Assembly (NCBI GenBank): GCA_002070115.1 | Contig: MWCO01000003.1 | Span: 124,001 to 188,000 of the forward strand | DNA: 64,000 nt | Direction: 5' to 3' | Source of the DNA: Deltaproteobacteria bacterium ADurb.Bin207 | GTDB lineage: Bacteria > Myxococcota_A > Polyangia > Polyangiales > Polyangiaceae | Shown: positions 1 to 9,563 of the stretch, piece by piece | Position numbering within the stretch: position 1 is the first letter of the stretch | Layout of the letters: each line of letters opens with the position of its first letter | Made by a program: the position numbers and the translations under genes | The notes under the pieces: generated by a model | Told to the model about the DNA's origin: nothing | Seen by the model: the letters and a program-made list of their open reading frames with translations, nothing else | Database searches by the model: none

Positions 1-1240
1 CGGATCCGGTGGAACGGTACACGCGCCCTGGAGTGGTGGAAGAGCTTTTGATGCCACCATCGAATTCGATATTGAGCGCGGAGTGAGCATCGACGAGCAC
101 TTCTCCGCTGCGAGTTTTCGGTTTGGCAATGAACCAAGCGCTGATTCCGATGACCGCGACGATCGCCAGCGAGCCGCTGATAAAAAGAGCTTTGTTGCGA
201 GTGGTTTTGGATTCTGCCACCACGGAGCGCTCGAGTTCGATTTTTTCCGCGACGATTTGTTTGTTGAGCTTGGCGTGCTCGGCGAATGGGGCGAACTCAT
301 CCCAATCGGAGATGGGGCGTTCGTCTTGAGAAAAAGAATCGACGAGAATGTGTTGTGCTTCGAAGGTGTGGGAGGCGATTTGTTGAAGCAATTCGACCGC
401 GGAAAACGGTCCGTGGTCCATTCCGTCTTTGATGACGACGTAGCGGGGACGGGGATCGGCTTCGAGTCTATCGCGAAGCTGAGCCAATGCGGAGGTGGGA
501 TCGATCGGGTCGGGGGCTCGAGGCGCGCGGGCTACCGCAACCAGGCCGCCATCGTCGGTTCCCATGAGATCATGGGGAATGGGTGCGGGGGGAGGCAGGG
601 GTGCCACCGCTGCCTTCGGTGGGGGAGGAACCATGGAAAGCGAGATGTCGACTTCGAAATCCTCGTCATCGAGCGCTGCTTCGTCGATGGGGGGAGGAGC
701 TTGGCTCGCCGTGGGAGCGAGATTGTGAAGGGCTTGCGCAAGGGCTCCCAGATCGGGGGGACGGTGGGAAGGATCGCCAATCAACGCTTTGCTGAGGATG
801 GTGTCGACGATAGCAGGCAGAGAAGGAACGATCTCGGAAGGACGTCGCATACCGGGGCCCACGGCATCGCCGGTGAGCATTTCGTAGGCGATGGCGCCGA
901 TACTGAAAACGGTGGAGCGTGCGTCGCCGCCTTTGCCAGTGCGAGATTCGGGGGGCAAGCAGGCTCGGTCTCTAGGCAGTCCGGACGATGGTTGTCCTGG
1001 AATCAAAGCGGTTGGGCTACCTACTTGAAAGCGAATGAAAGAGGGGGTGAGCAAGAGTTGTTCACCCCTTTCGTGGCGTGCGATGAGGTCCGTGCAGAGC
1101 GGGACGAGTATCGCGACCACCTCGCGGGTAGAGTAACGTTCGCCTCGGGATCGTCGGTTTTCCATATCCGCGCGGAGCGTTCCGGGCGGGATGACGACGT
1201 TGGCGGGGAGGGGTGTTAAACCAGGGCCAGCTTGAGTCAT
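1..1240 (-). CDS. Pseudokinase-like membrane protein with GYF-type domain (3' end outside window)
   Basis: I translated this by hand from the ATG at 1240; it stays open for 413 codons to the window edge. Residues 25-175 resemble the C-lobe of a Ser/Thr kinase (FSIGAIAYEMLTG, then ALIGDPSHRPPDLGALAQAL). No glycine loop, HRD or DFG is visible, so I call it a pseudokinase. A Pro/Asp/Glu linker follows. Residues about 265-320 (RYVVIKDGMDHGPFSAVELL) look like the GYF_2 fold seen in bacterial membrane signalling proteins. A basic stretch precedes one membrane helix at about 352-372. The tail starts like a PEGA-type surface domain but is cut off. It is divergent from the response regulator at 1404. 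A scaffold role is inference. Confidence 0.72.
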   Translation of the reverse strand, partial: MTQAGPGLTPLPANVVIPPGTLRADMENRRSRGERYSTREVVAILVPLCTDLIARHERGEQLLLTPSFIRFQVGSPTALIPGQPSSGLPRDRACLPPESRTGKGGDARSTVFSIGAIAYEMLTGDAVGPGMRRPSEIVPSLPAIVDTILSKALIGDPSHRPPDLGALAQALHNLAPTASQAPPPIDEAALDDEDFEVDISLSMVPPPPKAAVAPLPPPAPIPHDLMGTDDGGLVAVARAPRAPDPIDPTSALAQLRDRLEADPRPRYVVIKDGMDHGPFSAVELLQQIASHTFEAQHILVDSFSQDERPISDWDEFAPFAEHAKLNKQIVAEKIELERSVVAESKTTRNKALFISGSLAIVAVIGISAWFIAKPKTRSGEVLVDAHSALNIEFDGGIKSSSTTPGRVYRSTGS

Positions 1241-1403
1241 TGAAAGTCGAAGATACGACAGGGGCGGTGGGCTCTCAATACAGACGAGTCTGAAGTGAGC
1301 GAAGGAGGTGTAAGTCGTGAAGAAATAACGCATTGCGTTGTCAATGATGGGGTCGTGAGAGGTCGGCCTTTGGGTTCCAGCGACCTTGGGCTAGGATTCG
1401 AGC

Positions 1404-2300
1404 GTGAGCGTTCCGACGTCGCGCGTTACGGTAGTCATGGTGGTCGAAGACGACCCTGTTAATCGGATGCTGCTTGGGGAGGTGTGTCGCGGTGAGGGGT
1501 ATGAGGTGTTGCTGGCGGACGATGGGGAGATGGCGCTCAGTCAGTTTATGGAACGGGATATTGATGTGATTTTGGTGGATGGTGCGATGCCGCGCATGGA
1601 CGGATTTGCGTTTTCTCGCTGGGTTCGGTCGTTGAGCGACGTGCCGATCATCATGGTTTCGGCGAGTATCGAGCCGGGGGTGCAGCGCAAGGCGCGGGAT
1701 GCTGGGGTGACGACGTTCATATCGAAGCCGTTTCGGGTTTACGAGCTGACGAGACAGATTCGGGCGGTGATGAGGGGGGTATCGCCGAGTGAACCGCCGG
1801 GGGGGCAACGTCGGCGTTTGGCGGCCGTATTGGATAGGCTGAGGACGTCGAAGCCGTTGCGTGCGGACTTGGGGCGAGCGATTCAGCAGGGGGGAGTCTG
1901 TTTGGTTCTTCGGTTGGAAAACGAGCAAGATGTGGTTCGGAGGATAGGGCGTACGGGACGGGATGCTTTGCTTGGGTATGCGGGGCAGGGGTTGGAGGGG
2001 TATTGGGGGCATGAGTCCGTGTATTGGACTGACAGCCATGAGTTGGCCGTGGTGGTTACGGCATCTCAGTTCGAAGGGTTGATGGAAATGTTGCGAGGTC
2101 TCCTGGAGGAGATGCAGCGTTTTGATGTGGGTGATGTGTTATTTCGCTATGGGGCCGTGAGGTTTCAACCCATGCAGGGGCTTGACCCCGATGAGGTGAT
2201 AAGGGTAGCACGCCACGCGGCGAACGAAGCTGGACATCGGGGAGAGCAAGGGCGTATCGAAGAGATTGGCGAGCGGGTGGAGCCAGCAGGAAGCGAGTGA
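1404..2300 (+). CDS. Response regulator with degenerate GGDEF-like output domain
   Basis: A CheY-type receiver occupies residues 8-125. The acidic pocket is E15/D16/D17, the phosphoacceptor is D59, the switch residue S86 and the conserved lysine K108 (SKPF), so it should be phosphorylated by a histidine kinase; none is visible here. Residues about 150-285 have the pattern of a GGDEF fold (RIGRTGRDALLGYAG, then ELAVVVTASQFEGL, then FRYGAVRF) but no GGDEF signature, so diguanylate cyclase activity is unlikely. The GTG start at 1404 is chosen because it preserves the first receiver beta strand; an ATG at 1437 would cut it. The next gene starts 9 bases after the stop, which suggests an operon with the AAA-TPR protein. 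Confidence 0.85.
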   Translation: MSVPTSRVTVVMVVEDDPVNRMLLGEVCRGEGYEVLLADDGEMALSQFMERDIDVILVDGAMPRMDGFAFSRWVRSLSDVPIIMVSASIEPGVQRKARDAGVTTFISKPFRVYELTRQIRAVMRGVSPSEPPGGQRRRLAAVLDRLRTSKPLRADLGRAIQQGGVCLVLRLENEQDVVRRIGRTGRDALLGYAGQGLEGYWGHESVYWTDSHELAVVVTASQFEGLMEMLRGLLEEMQRFDVGDVLFRYGAVRFQPMQGLDPDEVIRVARHAANEAGHRGEQGRIEEIGERVEPAGSE

Positions 2301-2309
2301 ACGGTCAAT

Positions 2310-4943
2310 ATGTCTGAGATCATGGACTGGCTGGGCTTTGGTCCGAGTGACTTGCGTGCGCCGCTAACGGGACGCGAGCAAGAAATGCGTGACCTTGAGC
2401 AAGCGTTGGCGGAAGTGGTGGACGCACGAGAGTCGAGGCTCGTGACGGTGATGGGGGCGTCCGGAGTAGGGAAAAGTAGGTTAGTGCATGATTTTTTGAC
2501 GAGGCTCCGGAAGACGAAAGGGATGGTGTTGCGAACGTATCGGGGAAGTGCTCGGGATGCGCGGGATAGTTATGGGGTGTTTTCTCGTGTGCTTCGATCG
2601 CGTTTTGGTTTGGTGGAGGGAATGGGGGAGCAGGCAGCGAAGGACAAAGTGGTCAAGGAGTTGGCCTTGGTGCTCGAGGACCGAAAAGTTGGCGATGTTG
2701 CCTATTTTTTGGGCCAGCTCATCGGGTTGAGGTTCGAGGGAAGTCCATTGACGCGGGCTGTATCGGACGACGCTCTCGAGTCTCGGTTGCTCCGTCGCAC
2801 GGTGTTTCGGAGTTTTCTTGCGGCCGATGCCCAGCGAGGCCCCCTTTGTCTCGTATTCGAAGACCTTCATGAAGCGCACGATGAGTCGTTGGCATTGTTG
2901 CAGTTTTTGCTCGAGCATCTCGATGGTCCCGTTTTGGCTCTGTGTATTGCTCGCAACGAATTGGAAACGCGTCGTGATGGCTGGCGTTCGATCCGCAAGG
3001 AGCGACATCGAGTCATCGACCTGGGGCCACTTGGGGAAACGGATGCGGCAAGCATGATGCAGGCGTTGTTGGCGCCGTGCGGGGAAGCTCCACAGCCGTT
3101 GGTGGATGCGGCGTGCCAGCTTGCTGGAGGCAATCCGTTATTGCTCGAGCAGATGGTTCGCATTTTTCATGATACTGGGGTGTTGGAGGAGGAGGATGCT
3201 CTTTCGGAGACGCCGGTGTGGCTCGTTCATCTCGGCAAGCTCGAAACGGTACGTCTTCCTCTCACGGTGGAAGACGCCGTGCAGGCTCGAGTGGCGGCAT
3301 TGGCTCCGGCATTGCGGTTGCTGCTCGAGCAAGCGGCGGCGGTAGGGTCGGTGTTTTGGCTCGGAGCCTTGACCGTTTTGGCGCGTCTTGACAGCACCAC
3401 GCCGGAGCTTTGGTCTTTGCAAGACGACGCGGATATTCGCAAGATTCGCGAGTTGCTTCAGGAGTTGATGGATCGGGACTTCGTGTTGCGTTTGCCTGAT
3501 TCGACGTTTCCTGGGGATGAAGAGTATGTATTCAAACACAATCTGGAACGAGAGCGCGTCGCGAAGCTGACCTCGCCTTCGGTGTCCCGTCGTTATCATC
3601 GGTTGATCGCGGACTGGCTCGAGCATCAGTCCAACACCAGATCGGATGAGGAGTACGTGGCGATGCTTGCATCGCATCGGGAGGCTGCAGGTTCGATGCG
3701 GGAGGCTGCGATGGCCTATCTGGACGCGGGGGATGTGGCCCGTTCCCGGTATTCTCCTGCGAAAGCGATAGAACATTATGCGCGGGGGCTAGAGTTGCTT
3801 GGGGATGACGAACCGAGACGTCGTCTCGAGGTGTATCATCATCAAGGCGATGTCTGTCAGCAGCTCGGAAAGATGGAGGAAGCGCTTGTTTCGTTTCGCT
3901 CGATGCTTTCATTGGCGTACCGGTTGAATCTATTTGGCAAAGGCGGGGCGGCCCACAATCGCATAGGGCGGCTGCATCGAGAGACGGGAGTGTTGGATCA
4001 GGCGGCTCGACATCTTGGAACGGGGCTCGCTTTGTTCGAAGCATGCAACGACGAGCGGGGGATTGCATCGAGCCTCGATGACATTGGAAAACTTCATTGG
4101 CTTCGTGGTGATTACCCCTTGGCGCTCGAGCAGATGCGTCGTGCTCTCACCATGCGTCGACAGATTGGTGACCGGAGGTCGATAGCGCTTTCTTTGAACA
4201 ATGTCGGATTGGTGCTTCAGGATTCTGGCGAATTCAAGGAGGCCCTCGAGTCGTTTTCGCAAGCTTTGAAGATACGAAGAGAGATTGGGGACTTGCTTGG
4301 GGTGATTATCACCTTGAACAATCTCGGTACGGTTGCGCAGGACCAGGGCAATCATGCGAGAGCACTGGAGGTGTTTGAGGAGGCGTTGGCGGTAGCTCGC
4401 GAGGTTGGGGATAGAAACAAGATAGCGCTCGTGTTGACGAATCTGGGCGAGGCGCAGCGTTCGATGGGGCAGGCTTCGGAAGCGGTGTTGAGTTTGACCG
4501 AAGCGGTGACAACGTGCGAGGATCTGAACGACCGTCTAGGGGTAGCGGAAGCATTGCGCGCGCTTGGAATGGCCTATTTGGAACAGAACGAACTGGTCCA
4601 GGCTCGTGAGAGTATTTCTCGTGCGGTTGACATCTTTGCCGCCGCCAGAAGCAAGGTTCATCTTGGTTCGGCCCTCCGCACGCTTGGGGAAATCACCGCG
4701 GGGGGAGGTTGGGGCCGTGAGCATGCGAGCAAAGCTCGTGATTATTTCCAACGATCCATCGCGATCTTCGAAGAGATTGGAAATGAATTGGAGCTTGCTC
4801 GAAGTTTGACAAGCTATGCGGATTTTCTGGATCGAGGAGAACTGGTCGACCATATTGTCGAGGACTCACGTGTGTTACGCCATAGGGCCGAGGGAATCTT
4901 TTTAAAACTAAGAAACTCATCTCCTACGAACCATGCAAGCTAA
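2310..4943 (+). CDS. AAA ATPase with C-terminal TPR array (signal-transduction ATPase)
   Basis: Of 877 residues, the first ~420 form an AAA_16/STAND-type ATPase: Walker A GASGVGKS at 49-56, Walker B near 180 (LCLVFEDLH), followed by a helical region. From about 470 to 850 there are tandem kinesin-light-chain-style TPRs with repeated blocks such as IALSLNNVGLVLQDSGEFKE and VIITLNNLGTVAQDQG. Such modules usually follow a kinase domain in large myxobacterial kinases; here the kinase is absent and a response regulator lies directly upstream, so the pair may form a split signalling complex (inference). The last 11 bases overlap the next gene, which points to translational coupling. Confidence 0.88.
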   Translation: MSEIMDWLGFGPSDLRAPLTGREQEMRDLEQALAEVVDARESRLVTVMGASGVGKSRLVHDFLTRLRKTKGMVLRTYRGSARDARDSYGVFSRVLRSRFGLVEGMGEQAAKDKVVKELALVLEDRKVGDVAYFLGQLIGLRFEGSPLTRAVSDDALESRLLRRTVFRSFLAADAQRGPLCLVFEDLHEAHDESLALLQFLLEHLDGPVLALCIARNELETRRDGWRSIRKERHRVIDLGPLGETDAASMMQALLAPCGEAPQPLVDAACQLAGGNPLLLEQMVRIFHDTGVLEEEDALSETPVWLVHLGKLETVRLPLTVEDAVQARVAALAPALRLLLEQAAAVGSVFWLGALTVLARLDSTTPELWSLQDDADIRKIRELLQELMDRDFVLRLPDSTFPGDEEYVFKHNLERERVAKLTSPSVSRRYHRLIADWLEHQSNTRSDEEYVAMLASHREAAGSMREAAMAYLDAGDVARSRYSPAKAIEHYARGLELLGDDEPRRRLEVYHHQGDVCQQLGKMEEALVSFRSMLSLAYRLNLFGKGGAAHNRIGRLHRETGVLDQAARHLGTGLALFEACNDERGIASSLDDIGKLHWLRGDYPLALEQMRRALTMRRQIGDRRSIALSLNNVGLVLQDSGEFKEALESFSQALKIRREIGDLLGVIITLNNLGTVAQDQGNHARALEVFEEALAVAREVGDRNKIALVLTNLGEAQRSMGQASEAVLSLTEAVTTCEDLNDRLGVAEALRALGMAYLEQNELVQARESISRAVDIFAAARSKVHLGSALRTLGEITAGGGWGREHASKARDYFQRSIAIFEEIGNELELARSLTSYADFLDRGELVDHIVEDSRVLRHRAEGIFLKLRNSSPTNHAS

Positions 4944-6114
4944 TTCAGCCCAACCCAACACGCTGCATCAGCGGTTGCAGCAGGTCGCCTCTGTCATTTC
5001 CGGCCAATTCGTTGGAAAAGACGAGATCATTCGTTTGCTTTTGGTCGCTGTGATCGCGGGGGAACACGCGGTGCTTCTCGGCCCTCCGGGAACGGCAAAA
5101 AGCGCGCTCATTCGGTCGTTGTCCCAATTGCTCCAAGCGCGCTACTTCGAGTATTTGCTCACGAGATTCACGGAGCCCAACGAGATTTTCGGTCCGGTGG
5201 ATATCGCGGCGTTTCGCGAAGGTAGTTATCGGCGTCGAACCGAGGGGATGTTACCCGAAGCGGAAATCGTATTTCTCGACGAGGTTTTCAAGTCCAACAG
5301 CGCCATTCTCAATGCGCTGCTGACTTTGTTGAACGAAAGGCGGGTGGTGGTGGGCGGACAAGCGATTCCGTGCCCGCTCATCAGTGTATTTGGTGCATCC
5401 AACGAGGTGCCTGGCGACGAGACGCTGAATGCGATTTTCGATCGGTTTCTCATCCGTGTGCATTCGGACAATCTGGATGCCTACCACTTTTCGGAACTGC
5501 TTTCTCGTGGTGTCCAGCATGAACTGCGCGCGATGAAACAGCAGGCTTTGCATCCCTTGGTGTCGTCGACGGAGTTGATGTCGTTGTCAACGATGGTGGG
5601 TCAGCGGATGCAGTTCAACGAGTCATTTTTGTCTTCGTACAAGGGGTTGGTATTTCAGATTCGGGCCGAAGGCATTAGTTTGAGCGATCGGCGGGTGGTC
5701 AAGCTTCTCAAGCTATTTGCCGCAAACGCCTATCTCGATGGGCGCCAAGCCGCGGACGCGAGTGATTTTTTCGTTCTCAAGCATATTTGGAACAATGAAG
5801 ATCAGGTGCCTGTTCTTGCAGGGATCGTGCAGCCGGTGTTGGAAGCATTTTATCGTGAGTATCCCGACCGCAAGCGAGTTGGCGCCGCGGGGGTTGGAAT
5901 TGAAGCATTGGCTGTCGAGGTAGACCGTATTCGACAGGTTTTGACGGGAGGGGGGGCATTGAGCGACATCCAGCTTTTCAGTCAGCTCAAAGCCCTCGGT
6001 GAGGTGAAAACGGCTCTTTCCTCGATGACGGATCCGCGCGCGAGGGAACTCGAAAAACGCGTGGCTCAGCTCTTGGAGGCGTCTCTTCGGACGGGGCGAT
6101 TCGCGCAATTGTGA
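4933..6114 (+). CDS. MoxR/RavA-family AAA+ ATPase
   Basis: A 393-residue AAA+ protein with Walker A GPPGTAKS at 50-57, Walker [11 protein letters not shown], a sensor region ([14 protein letters not shown]) and the helix-2 insert typical of MoxR ATPases. The pattern [15 protein letters not shown] and [11 protein letters not shown] is closest to the RavA branch, which remodels protein partners and normally works with a VWA-domain protein. No VWA gene is adjacent. The start lies inside the previous gene (11-base overlap) and the stop overlaps the dut start in GTGA. Its client is unknown; co-expression with dut and dnaB hints at a housekeeping or replication-linked role, but that is inference. 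Confidence 0.9.
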   Translation: MQANSAQPNTLHQRLQQVASVISGQFVGKDEIIRLLLVAVIAGEHAVLLGPPGTAKSALIRSLSQLLQARYFEYLLTRFTEPNEIFGPVDIAAFREGSYRRRTEGMLPEAEIVFLDEVFKSNSAILNALLTLLNERRVVVGGQAIPCPLISVFGASNEVPGDETLNAIFDRFLIRVHSDNLDAYHFSELLSRGVQHELRAMKQQALHPLVSSTELMSLSTMVGQRMQFNESFLSSYKGLVFQIRAEGISLSDRRVVKLLKLFAANAYLDGRQAADASDFFVLKHIWNNEDQVPVLAGIVQPVLEAFYREYPDRKRVGAAGVGIEALAVEVDRIRQVLTGGGALSDIQLFSQLKALGEVKTALSSMTDPRARELEKRVAQLLEASLRTGRFAQL

Positions 6115-6563
6115 CGTCTCGTGATCTTGTCATTCGAGTGAGAAACGTGGCTGGCGACGAGGCTCATCTTCCGGAATGCAAAACCGAAGGAGCCGCGGGA
6201 GCTGATTTGTCTGCGTCGATTCCCGAACCTTGGACAATCGAACCGGGGCAGCGGGTTTTGGTTCCCACGGGAATTGCGTTGGCGATTCCACAAGGGTTCG
6301 AAGGGCAAATACGTCCACGATCAGGCCTTGCGTTGCGCCATGGGGTGACCGTGCTCAATGCGCCAGGGACTATCGACAGTGATTATCGAGGCGAGCTGAA
6401 AGTGCTGCTCATCAACTTGGGCGAGCGTCCTTTCGTCATCGAGCCGGGCGACAGGATCGCTCAACTCGTGATTGCAGCCTGCGCGTGTCCGCGGTTTGAG
6501 GTGGTATGGGAATTGGACGAGACCCAGCGGGGGGCTGGTGGTTACGGGTCGACAGGTTTGTGA
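6111..6563 (+). CDS. dut: Deoxyuridine 5'-triphosphate nucleotidohydrolase (dUTPase)
   Basis: Hydrolyses dUTP to dUMP and pyrophosphate, keeping uracil out of DNA and feeding dTMP synthesis; cytosolic homotrimer in this family. All five motifs are visible in the 150 residues: GADLSA (I), [11 protein letters not shown] (II), [13 protein letters not shown] (III, with the catalytic Asp and the Tyr that excludes ribose), PGDRIAQLV (IV) and the C-terminal lid [10 protein letters not shown] (V). The length is normal. It starts with GTG at 6111, overlapping the upstream TGA by four bases. dnaB follows after 15 bases. Confidence 0.97.
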   Translation: MTSRDLVIRVRNVAGDEAHLPECKTEGAAGADLSASIPEPWTIEPGQRVLVPTGIALAIPQGFEGQIRPRSGLALRHGVTVLNAPGTIDSDYRGELKVLLINLGERPFVIEPGDRIAQLVIAACACPRFEVVWELDETQRGAGGYGSTGL

Positions 6564-6578
6564 AAGAAAGGAAAGGCC

Positions 6579-8057
6579 GTGGAAATAAGGGGTGATGGGA
6601 GATCTGGCACGATATCGCATGCTGACGATGCGGGAGACAGTCGCGGCGATCGTGTACCGCCGCATGATCTGGGGGCGGAGTCGGCGGTGCTATCCGCCGT
6701 CTTATTGTCGCGGGACGTATTGGATAAGGTGCAGCCCATTGTTGCCGCGGACCATTTTTACAGTGATGCCAATCGAAAAATCTTCGAGGCTTTCGTTGAC
6801 TTATCCGCGAACGGTCGGCCGATCGATATTTTGACGGTTCGAAGCTGGCTCGATGATCGTGGGTTTTTGCAGCGTGTGGGAGGTGCGAAGTATCTTGCGG
6901 AAATTCTTGATGCGGTTCCTGCGGTTTCGAACGTCGACGATTATGCAAAACGAATTCGGGAGAAGTGGCGTGTTAGAGAATTGATTTCCGCGTGTCGTCG
7001 GGTGGCGGCGGAGGGATATGGGACGATCGAAGACGTTCAAAAGTTCATCGATAGTGCCGAGCAAACGGTTTATGACATCGCGAGAACGCCTGAATCGACG
7101 ACGGTCATGTCTTTGCGGGATGTCATTCAAGTGACGTTCACAAGGATAACGGATTCGTTGCGTCGGGGCAGTAGGATCACGGGGACGCCGACGGGTTTTA
7201 CGCGCTTGGATAAGTTGACGGGTGGGTTGAACGAAGGGGATTTGACGATTGTGGCGGCGCGACCGGGAATGGGAAAGACGTCGCTGGTACTCAACATGGC
7301 GGTCAACGTGGCGTTGCCGAAAGAGGTAAGGAGCGAGGATGCGGAAGGGGGGGAGGAGTATCGGTTGGAGCAGGGAGCGGGGGTGGCCATATTTTCGTTG
7401 GAGATGCCGCGAGAGCAACTTGCTACCCGCCTATTGTGTTCTGAGGGCCGAGTGGATGTGAGCAAAGTGCGGCAGGGGGGGCTTCAGCGTGACGATTGGA
7501 GTCGGTTGACGAAAGCCGCGGGAGAGCTTTCCAAGCTGCCGATTTGGATCGATGATACGTCGGACCTTTCGGTTCTCGAGCTGCGCGCCAAAGTACGTCG
7601 CATTCAATCGATGCAGGGCGATCGGGGCAAGTTGGGATTGGTGATGATCGACTATTTGCAGCTCATGAGCGGCAATCCGAAAGCCTCGAGCCGCGAGCAG
7701 CAAATAAGCGAAATCTCAAGGAATTTGAAGAAACTGGCGAAGGATCTTTCGGTGCCGGTGATTGCCCTTTCGCAATTGAATCGTGCGGTAGAAACGCGTG
7801 GGACGAAAGACAAGCGCCCGCAGCTTTCGGATTTGCGTGAGTCTGGTGCGATAGAGCAAGACGCCGATACGATCGTTTTCATCTATCGAGATGATTACTA
7901 TAACCCGGAGGATCCATCGGTGGCGGGGCTAGCGGAACTCATTGTTGCCAAGCAGCGCAACGGTCCCACGGGGCGGATCAAGGTACGCTTTACCAAGTCC
8001 TGTACGCGATTCGATAACTTGGCGGAAGAAGAGTATGGCGAAGAGGAGCCGGGCTGA
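6579..8057 (+). CDS. dnaB: Replicative DNA helicase DnaB
   Basis: Hexameric 5'-3' helicase that unwinds DNA at the replication fork and recruits primase. Of 492 residues, the first ~135 are the N-terminal DnaB domain (GAESAVLSAVLLSRDVLDKV). The RecA-like domain carries Walker A ARPGMGKTS near 227-235, Walker B VMIDYLQLM and the late motifs IALSQLNRAVE and LRESGAIEQDAD. No intein is present. A somewhat longer acidic loop (VRSEDAEGGEEYRLEQG) sits after Walker A. The GTG start at 6579 follows an A/G-rich ribosome-binding stretch (gaaaggaaagg). The next gene starts immediately after the stop. Confidence 0.96.
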   Translation: MEIRGDGRSGTISHADDAGDSRGDRVPPHDLGAESAVLSAVLLSRDVLDKVQPIVAADHFYSDANRKIFEAFVDLSANGRPIDILTVRSWLDDRGFLQRVGGAKYLAEILDAVPAVSNVDDYAKRIREKWRVRELISACRRVAAEGYGTIEDVQKFIDSAEQTVYDIARTPESTTVMSLRDVIQVTFTRITDSLRRGSRITGTPTGFTRLDKLTGGLNEGDLTIVAARPGMGKTSLVLNMAVNVALPKEVRSEDAEGGEEYRLEQGAGVAIFSLEMPREQLATRLLCSEGRVDVSKVRQGGLQRDDWSRLTKAAGELSKLPIWIDDTSDLSVLELRAKVRRIQSMQGDRGKLGLVMIDYLQLMSGNPKASSREQQISEISRNLKKLAKDLSVPVIALSQLNRAVETRGTKDKRPQLSDLRESGAIEQDADTIVFIYRDDYYNPEDPSVAGLAELIVAKQRNGPTGRIKVRFTKSCTRFDNLAEEEYGEEEPG

Positions 8058-9008
8058 TTGAATATCGAGACGCGATGGTTGAGGGTCGAACGGGCGGAAG
8101 CTCGGGATAGGAGTATTGAAGAGGCCGCGCGTTTGCTTGGCGCGGGTAAGCTCGTGGCATTTCCCACGGAGACGGTGTATGGGTTGGGGGCAAGGGTGGG
8201 CGACGAGTCCGCAGTCCGGGCGGTTTTTCGAGCCAAAGGACGTCCGGCGGCCGTGCCTTTGATCGTGCATGTTCGGGACATACAGCAGGCGCGACGTTAT
8301 GTGAGGGAGATGCCTGAGGTGGTGGAGGAGCTTGCGCGGAAGTATTGGCCGGGGCCGTTGACGGTTGTCTTGGACCGTTCGGAGCAGGTGCCGGATGCGG
8401 TGACGGCTGGGGGGGGTACGGTGGGGATTCGGGTACCGGATCATCCGGTGGCTTTGGCGCTGATTGATGCATTGGGGGAGGGAATTGCGGCGCCGAGCGC
8501 CAATCCGTATGGCAGGCTTCCGCCTGTTCGGGGGGAGCATGTGATCCATGCGTTGGGAGGACGGATCGATGCGGTGCTTGATGGTGGCCCATGTCGTGGT
8601 GGGCTGGAGTCGACGGTCATCGATGCGCGGATACTGCCTGCGGTGCTGTTGCGTCGAGGGGCGATGGATCCGCGGCAGCTTGGAATTTCGCTGGTAGAAC
8701 GAGTGGTTACGGAATATTGGGCCTTTGATGGATGGATTCGTGTAGGGCCGTCTTCCGAGTATGCACGATGGGCAGCGAGGTTGGGTGCCCTGAAGGTTGG
8801 GCGCATGGGCGAGCCTGAAATGTCGCGCAAGCCTTCGGATGTGGCTTCCTACGCTCGATGGTTGTACGAAGGATTGCACGAATTATGGGCACAGGGGTGT
8901 GCGCGAGTTTGGGTGGACGCACCGCCGCGGGGGCCGGAGTGGGAACCGATTTGGGATCGGTTGGCGCGCCTGTCGAAGTTGTCTCCGCCGGACTGTCCGC
9001 CAGACTGA
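8058..9008 (+). CDS. tsaC: Threonylcarbamoyl-AMP synthase, Sua5/YwlC type
   Basis: Makes threonylcarbamoyl-AMP from Thr, bicarbonate and ATP, the first step of t6A37 modification of ANN-decoding tRNAs. The YrdC-fold core (residues ~15-205) shows LVAFPTETVYGLGARVGD, the AMP-site KGRP, WPGPLTVVL, APSANPYG and ESTVID. The remaining ~100 residues (SSEYARWAARLGALKVG onward) form the extra Sua5 domain, so this is the long form (316 residues) rather than the short TsaC. The start is TTG at 8058, flush with the dnaB stop. It converges on the rnpB gene, ending at the edge of the rnpB terminator hairpin. Confidence 0.93.
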   Translation: MNIETRWLRVERAEARDRSIEEAARLLGAGKLVAFPTETVYGLGARVGDESAVRAVFRAKGRPAAVPLIVHVRDIQQARRYVREMPEVVEELARKYWPGPLTVVLDRSEQVPDAVTAGGGTVGIRVPDHPVALALIDALGEGIAAPSANPYGRLPPVRGEHVIHALGGRIDAVLDGGPCRGGLESTVIDARILPAVLLRRGAMDPRQLGISLVERVVTEYWAFDGWIRVGPSSEYARWAARLGALKVGRMGEPEMSRKPSDVASYARWLYEGLHELWAQGCARVWVDAPPRGPEWEPIWDRLARLSKLSPPDCPPD

Positions 9009-9050
9009 AAATACACGCCTACCATCGTCGGCAAGCGACGTGAAGGCGTG
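9008..9050 (-). terminator. Intrinsic terminator of rnpB
   Basis: Read on the minus strand just after the RNase P RNA, a nested hairpin forms. The outer stem CACGCCT/AGGCGTG pairs 9044-9050 with 9014-9020 and the inner stem CGTCG/CGACG pairs 9036-9040 with 9026-9030. A short U-rich run (TATTTT) follows. On the plus strand there is no T-run, so it should act mainly on rnpB. Confidence 0.75.
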
Positions 9051-9447
9051 GTCTCAGAAGCCTATAAGCCGAGTTCTGTTCCGGGAAACGATTGCTCGCG
9101 GCCCGGTGGTGATCATTCCTCTAGTGCGTATGGTTACCCATGGCATCGATAGCGGCCAACCCGGGGACGTTAGGAGGGCGACCTTCTCACAGCATGGTGA
9201 TGCTATATTGTCCCTTTATGCGGCCTTGCTCCGGGTGGGGTTTGCCGTGCCGCACTCGTTACCGAATGCGCGGTGGGCTTTTACCCCACCTTTTCACCCT
9301 TACGTCCCGGACGAACCGGGGGCGCGGTTTGTTTTCTGTGGCACTTTCCTTGAGGTTGCCCTCACCGGGGGTTACCCGGCACCCTGCCCTGTGGAGCTCG
9401 GACTTTCCTCCCGCCTTTCGGCCGACGGTCACCTATTCTTCTGAGAC
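9051..9447 (-). ncRNA. rnpB: RNase P RNA, bacterial type A
   Basis: Catalytic RNA that removes 5' leaders from pre-tRNAs. Read on the minus strand it carries the hallmark blocks GGAGGAAAGTCCGAGCTCC and CAGGGTGCCGGGTAACCC, then GGAAAGTGCCACAGAAA, the GGTAAAAGCCCACC segment, and near the 3' end ACAGAACTCGGCTTATAGG. The ends are set by a perfect 10-bp P1 helix: GTCTCAGAAG at 9438-9447 pairs with CTTCTGAGAC at 9051-9060. The length of ~397 nt is normal for type A. The P1 start coincides with the start predicted from the -10 box at 9454-9459, and a terminator follows directly. Confidence 0.97.
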
Positions 9448-9453
9448 GGGGGC

Positions 9454-9485
9454 ATGATAGCAGGATTTCGGGCGGATGGGATCTT
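9454..9485 (-). promoter_or_regulatory. Probable rnpB promoter
   Basis: On the minus strand an extended -10 element (TGC then TATCAT, the hexamer at 9454-9459) lies six bases before the G at 9447 that opens the P1 helix. No convincing -35 hexamer is visible at the usual distance, consistent with an extended -10 promoter. Confidence 0.6.
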
Positions 9486-9563
9486 GCTTTCTCCTTGGGT
9501 TCGCGCAACGGTGGATGCTGGTATTGGAATGAGGGCTTTGGATTCAGAGCGGTGGAGAGTTTG

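Noticed and set aside
83-1219. Long plus-strand open frame of 378 codons at the left edge
   Set aside because: It is antisense to the pseudokinase, its product has no recognisable domain, and the minus strand has clear kinase-like and GYF-like blocks.
1404-2300. Diguanylate cyclase activity of the response regulator
   Set aside because: The fold pattern is present but the GGDEF signature is absent.
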